Origin: an uncultured Pseudomonadota bacterium
GTDB lineage: Bacteria > Myxococcota_A > UBA796 > JAFGLY01
DNA: 46,989 nucleotides
Direction: 5' to 3'
Assembly (NCBI GenBank): GCA_937912125.1
Contig: CALDOK010000207.1
Coordinates: forward strand, 1-46,989
A program made the position numbers and the translations under genes. This document shows positions 43,859-46,989 of the stretch, piece by piece. Numbering within the stretch: position 1 is the first letter of the stretch; each line of letters begins with the position of its first letter. The notes under the pieces are model-generated. The model made no database searches. It was not told where the DNA came from and worked only from the letters and a program-made list of their open reading frames with translations.

Positions 43859-45043
43859 TCAGCGTCTGCCGCGTCCCACCAGCACCCCGGCGCCAAGGAC
43901 ACCCGCCAGCAGCGAGCTGCCCAGGATGCCGAGCTTGGCGGTGTCCAGCAGCGCCGGGTCCGCGAACGCCAGACCGGCCACGAAGATGCTCATGGTGAAG
44001 CCGATGCCGCCCAGCAGCCCGACACCGATCACGTGGCGCCAAGAAGCACCCTCGGGCAGCTGCCCCAGCCCGGAGCGCACGGCGAACCAACTGAAGATCG
44101 GGATGCCCAGGCTCTTGCCGAGCACCAGCCCCGCCGCCGTGCCCAGCGCTACCGGGTGCAGCAGCTCGATCTCCGCGCCCAGCACCGTCACGCCCGCGTT
44201 GGCGAGGGCGAAGATGGGCAGCACAAGCCAGCTCACCCAGGGATGCAGGGTGTGCTCGAGGTGTACCAGGGGGCTGTGGTCGTCGTCTTCCACGCCGTGC
44301 AACGGCACCGCCATGGCCAGGATCACGCCGGCGATGGTGGCGTGCACGCCGCTCTTCAGCACCGCCACCCACAGGGCCGCGCCCACGAGCAGATAGAGCC
44401 CCAGGTTCTGCACCTTCAGCCGGTTCAGCCCCAACAGCAGTCCCCCGAGCCCCGCCGCCATCAGCAGGGCGGTGACGGAGAGCTTCGAGGTGTAGAACAG
44501 GGCGATGACGGTGACCGCGCCGATGTCATCCGCCACGGCCAGCGCTGCCAGGAAGACCTTGAGGCTGGTGGGTACACGATCCCCCAGCAAGGCCAACACC
44601 CCCAGGGCAAAGGCGATGTCGGTGGCCATGGGGATGGCCCAGCCAGCCTGGCCGGGGCCTCCCAGGTTGATCACCGCATACAGCAGCGCGGGAACCACCA
44701 TCCCGCCCAGGGCCGCCGCCACGGGCAAGGCGGCCTTGCGGACGCTGGACAGCTCACCCTGGACGATCTCGCGCTTCACCTCGAGCCCCACCATCAGGAA
44801 GAACAGCGCCATCAGACCGTCGTTGATCCAGAGCAGCAGAGGCTTGTGCAGGCCAGCCGCGCCGACCTCGATGGCGACGGGGGTCGCCAACAGCGTCCCA
44901 TAGGCGTCCGCCCATGGCGAGTTGGCCCAGACGAAGGCCAGCGTCGCGGCGAGCATGAGTGCCACACCGGGGGCCGCGGGGCTGCGGAACAGCTCCCCGA
45001 GACCTCCCATGGGCAGGCTGCGGGCCGGACGGGTCGCTACCAT
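43859..45043 (-). CDS. nhaA: NhaA: Na+/H+ antiporter
   Basis: A 394-residue NhaA. ATG 45043 has AGGAGAAGG just upstream. The family marks are all present: WINDGLMALFFLMVGLEVKRE, MATDIAFALGVL, the ion-binding Asp pair D172-D173 (ADDIGAV), HATIAGVILA, and GGIGFTMSIFVAGLAF. It exchanges cytosolic Na+ for H+ to control pH and sodium in the cytoplasm. It is the first gene of the minus-strand transport block, 316 nt before the MFS gene. The pH-sensor residues of the E. coli enzyme are not checked in detail. Confidence 0.97.
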   Translation of the reverse strand: MVATRPARSLPMGGLGELFRSPAAPGVALMLAATLAFVWANSPWADAYGTLLATPVAIEVGAAGLHKPLLLWINDGLMALFFLMVGLEVKREIVQGELSSVRKAALPVAAALGGMVVPALLYAVINLGGPGQAGWAIPMATDIAFALGVLALLGDRVPTSLKVFLAALAVADDIGAVTVIALFYTSKLSVTALLMAAGLGGLLLGLNRLKVQNLGLYLLVGAALWVAVLKSGVHATIAGVILAMAVPLHGVEDDDHSPLVHLEHTLHPWVSWLVLPIFALANAGVTVLGAEIELLHPVALGTAAGLVLGKSLGIPIFSWFAVRSGLGQLPEGASWRHVIGVGLLGGIGFTMSIFVAGLAFADPALLDTAKLGILGSSLLAGVLGAGVLVGRGRR

Positions 45044-45532
45044 GGCCTTCTCCTCACACGGGATGAAGCGAAAAGCTTACCACCGCCTGGCCCTCGGCCA
45101 GTCCCACGCAGGGATCCCCCTCTCGGTGGGCCAGGTCTACAGGCATCGCTTAGCCATGCCTGGCCCTGGTGGGCCGTGGCGACAAGCCCACCACCACCGA
45201 CCAGCTCCCCTTCTACGGCGACCACGCGCCGGCAGAGGGCCGAGCTGGGAGACCTCTTCGGTGAGCCTGTCGAGCGTGAGGCCCTCTACGTGGTGGCCCC
45301 CGTCGAGGGGGCAAGCGTCTGCAGGCCACCAGCCTGCGCTTCGATGATGGCGAGGTCTGAATTCGTTCATATCGGTTCGTCGCAGAGGAGTTGCGGTACG
45401 CCGACAACCGGGTGGTTCTGGATCGGCTCTGGACCGACCCTGTGGACCGCCGATTCCAGAGGTTCTCAGCGTGTTGGACGATACAACCTTCTGGACCGCC
45501 ACACCGCGGCCCTGTGCACGCGGCTCCAGGGG
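45044..45532 (+). pseudogene. Decayed coding sequence, two or three frames
   Basis: A strip with coding-like translation that jumps frame. 45150-45235 reads VGRGDKPTTTDQLPFYGDHA; about 45228-45300 reads QRAELGDLFGEPVEREALYVV in another frame; 45310-45360 reads KRLQATSLRFDDGEV with a stop in a third. Around 45385-45470 a further fragment reads EELRYADNRVVLDRLWTD. I do not recognise the parent gene(s). It may be one or two decayed genes that once lay between nhaA and the HNH gene. Confidence 0.4.
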
Positions 45533-46807
45533 TCAGGTTGCTCCCCCGACCTGCTCGTGAGCACCCGTTCCCCCCGCCCGAGTCCCGCCACTGCCCGTCT
45601 CGGCCCCCGGAGATGGTGGCCGAGCCTGGCGTGAGCATGGTGGCCTGCTGCCATCTTCGAGGCCGACGGAAGATCGGGCCTTTCGTCGCTCCTGGTTGCG
45701 TCCACCGCGAGGTCCCGCCACCGCGGTCGCGGCTCGCGCCCTCGCCCGAGCACGACCCCGCCCCCGAGATCCCACGTGGGTCACACCTACCACCCTGCCG
45801 TCTCCAAACCGGAACACCAACCCTCCCTCTTCCTGCTCGATACCGAGCAACCCGTCGTGAACCAGCTGATGATGGGTGCAACAGACGGTGAGCAGATTGT
45901 CCTCACCGTTTCCGCCACCGTCCCTGAAGTACTCCAAGTGGTGGATGTCCAACCAGAGACGATTGCTGCAACCTGGCACCTGGCAGCGATGACGGTCGCG
46001 ATGCAGCACGGCCCGGCGCGTGGCGGGTGGGATGGTGCGGGAGACGTGGCCTCTCGTGGGCCCCTCGCGCATCTCCAGGATCTCGGCATCACAGCACGCC
46101 TGTCCCACGTGGGTCTCTGAGACCTCGGCCTCGGGCGCTGTGGTCCGCCCGCAGCTCGGGCAGTGCTCGATCACCACGCGGAAGCGCTCGCCCGTGGGGG
46201 CCTCGGTGCTTTCCAGCTCGTCCAGCACCCGGGTGGCCACCTGGGCCAGCAGGGTGCCATCTCCGACCTCGTCTCGCGACACACCCGCGGCAGCCCGGAG
46301 GGCGGAGAGCAGGGCCCGGACCTGTTCGGCCTCCACCGGCTCCATGGAAAAGCTCAGGCGTACCGGCCCGGCCGCCTTGACCTCGTCCCCGCTGGGAGGC
46401 TCACCCGGACGGTGTGCGGCCACCGCGCGCTCCAGATCGCGGCTGGTGGACTGGCAGGCCAGCTCGACCCACGCCGCCTCGACCTCGGGGGTGACCACCG
46501 ACAGCAGCTCGCGCGCTTTGGTCCAGCACAGGGCACCCGAGGCGAAGGCCTGGTCCAGCACGGGCAGGTCCGGCAAGGCCCGGCCGATGCGGACGAGCCC
46601 GCGGCTCTTGCGGGGCTCGAGCGACAGCTTCACTTCGGCGTACTGGCGCACGTTGGCGTAGCCCAGGTCGAAGAAGTGCCTCTTGTCCGCCAGCTCGGCC
46701 AGGAGCAAGGCGAGGTCCCGCTCGGCGCGAGACAGCTGGGCGTGGGCCTCGAGGATCCGTTGGTCCAGCTCCAGGGCCTCGGCCAATGGGTGATGCGCGG
46801 CGTGCAT
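45533..46807 (-). CDS. DUF222/HNH endonuclease
   Basis: About 424 residues. ATG 46807 has GGAGG 4 nt upstream; an ATG at 46837 in frame is less likely. Residues ~1-220 are the DUF222-like helical domain (LSRAERDLALLLAEL, GYANVRQYAEVKLSL, RKSRGLVRIGRALPD). A zinc ribbon-like CxxC pair (CPSCG) follows, and then the HNH core: RHRCQVPGCSNRLWLDIHHL, DNLLTVCCTHHQLVHDG, with the catalytic His in DIHH. The C-terminal ~80 residues are low-complexity and basic, likely to bind DNA. Members of this multicopy family are common in Myxococcota and actinobacteria (13E12 repeats); their natural role is unclear and may be selfish. Confidence 0.9.
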   Translation of the reverse strand: MHAAHHPLAEALELDQRILEAHAQLSRAERDLALLLAELADKRHFFDLGYANVRQYAEVKLSLEPRKSRGLVRIGRALPDLPVLDQAFASGALCWTKARELLSVVTPEVEAAWVELACQSTSRDLERAVAAHRPGEPPSGDEVKAAGPVRLSFSMEPVEAEQVRALLSALRAAAGVSRDEVGDGTLLAQVATRVLDELESTEAPTGERFRVVIEHCPSCGRTTAPEAEVSETHVGQACCDAEILEMREGPTRGHVSRTIPPATRRAVLHRDRHRCQVPGCSNRLWLDIHHLEYFRDGGGNGEDNLLTVCCTHHQLVHDGLLGIEQEEGGLVFRFGDGRVVGVTHVGSRGRGRARARARAATAVAGPRGGRNQERRKARSSVGLEDGSRPPCSRQARPPSPGAETGSGGTRAGGTGAHEQVGGAT

Positions 46808-46848
46808 ACGACCTCCCGCAGTTCTTTCATAAGACACCTAACACGCTA

Positions 46849-46862
46849 TGTTTCGCGAAACA
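46849..46862. promoter_or_regulatory. Perfect 14-bp palindrome upstream of the HNH gene
   Basis: TGTTTCGCGAAACA is a perfect inverted repeat centred about 48 nt upstream of the HNH start, in an AT-rich patch (ACACCTAACACGCTATG). The position fits an operator overlapping a minus-strand promoter. The binding protein is not known. Confidence 0.5.
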
Positions 46863-46989
46863 CACCACGGGTGGACAGGAACTGTCCGGGCTCTGCGGTC
46901 CAGGTCGATGTCCTCCAGACCGTGCGGGGCAATCGCACCCGGCCACACGCGCTGGGCTCTCCGCTCACCGCCCCGCAGTCCTCTCACAC

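Noticed and set aside
46808..46837. Upstream ATG at 46837 as the HNH start
   Set aside because: It lacks a ribosome site, whereas 46807 has GGAGG 4 nt upstream and begins the conserved domain.

Overview
This is a 47 kb window of very GC-rich bacterial chromosome, probably from a member of the Myxococcota (old Deltaproteobacteria). The clues are many short lipoproteins with acidic Asp/Thr linkers, MopE-type Asp/Cys repeats, a C-terminal Cys-rich/transmembrane/Arg tail like MYXO-CTERM, an AgmX/PglI-like TonB-C domain, near-consensus sigma-54 promoters and an oleABCD operon. No rRNA, tRNA or CRISPR array was recognised, so the taxonomic call rests on protein style alone.

Layout. 1-4.7 kb: a frameshifted, edge-truncated exo/endonuclease/phosphatase-family lipoprotein gene, then a plus-strand run of a lipoprotein, a secreted CsgG/OMP-like protein, a fold-type III PLP decarboxylase homologue lacking its usual cysteine, and a membrane methyltransferase-like protein. 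4.7-9 kb: a hybrid PAS histidine kinase and a membrane-anchored SGNH-like protein, whose 3' end overlaps that of a convergent GH5 endoglycoceramidase-like lipoprotein. 9-16.5 kb: a sigma-54-driven VWA lipoprotein with a Cys-rich partner, a hemerythrin, an M1/LTA4-hydrolase-like aminopeptidase, a sigma-54-driven GspC-like protein, a sorted metallophosphoesterase and a coiled-coil lipoprotein. 16.6-21.3 kb: a compact oleA-oleB-oleC-oleD operon for long-chain cis-olefins (acyl-CoA Claisen condensation, ketone reduction, beta-lactone formation, decarboxylation) with a near-palindrome in front of it.

21.4-29.8 kb is mostly cell-envelope genes: a TonB-C-like protein, a pair of lipoproteins (DUF2318-like and thioredoxin-like) with matching Asp/Thr linkers, an operon of two Spy/CpxP-like helical proteins plus an SGNH hydrolase, an AglD/YbhN-type flippase-like membrane protein, a lipase-like/MopE/FGE-like fusion, and a DUF4261 protein. 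29.9-33.7 kb is one giant lipoprotein of seven MopE repeats followed by four ~210-residue beta-helix modules. 33.8-37.5 kb carries two dead transposable elements (an IS66 remnant and an rve-type transposase with an internal deletion) around a metallophosphoesterase and a DUF4404 protein.

37.9-45 kb is a minus-strand ion-transport block: NhaA, then an MFS transporter overlapping a CNNM/CorC protein, then a sulfate-binding-type protein overlapping an SLC13/DASS permease with RCK-C domains. The last pair is the most unusual arrangement here: a binding protein apparently dedicated to a secondary transporter. The right edge holds decayed coding sequence and a DUF222/HNH nuclease gene preceded by a perfect 14-bp palindrome.
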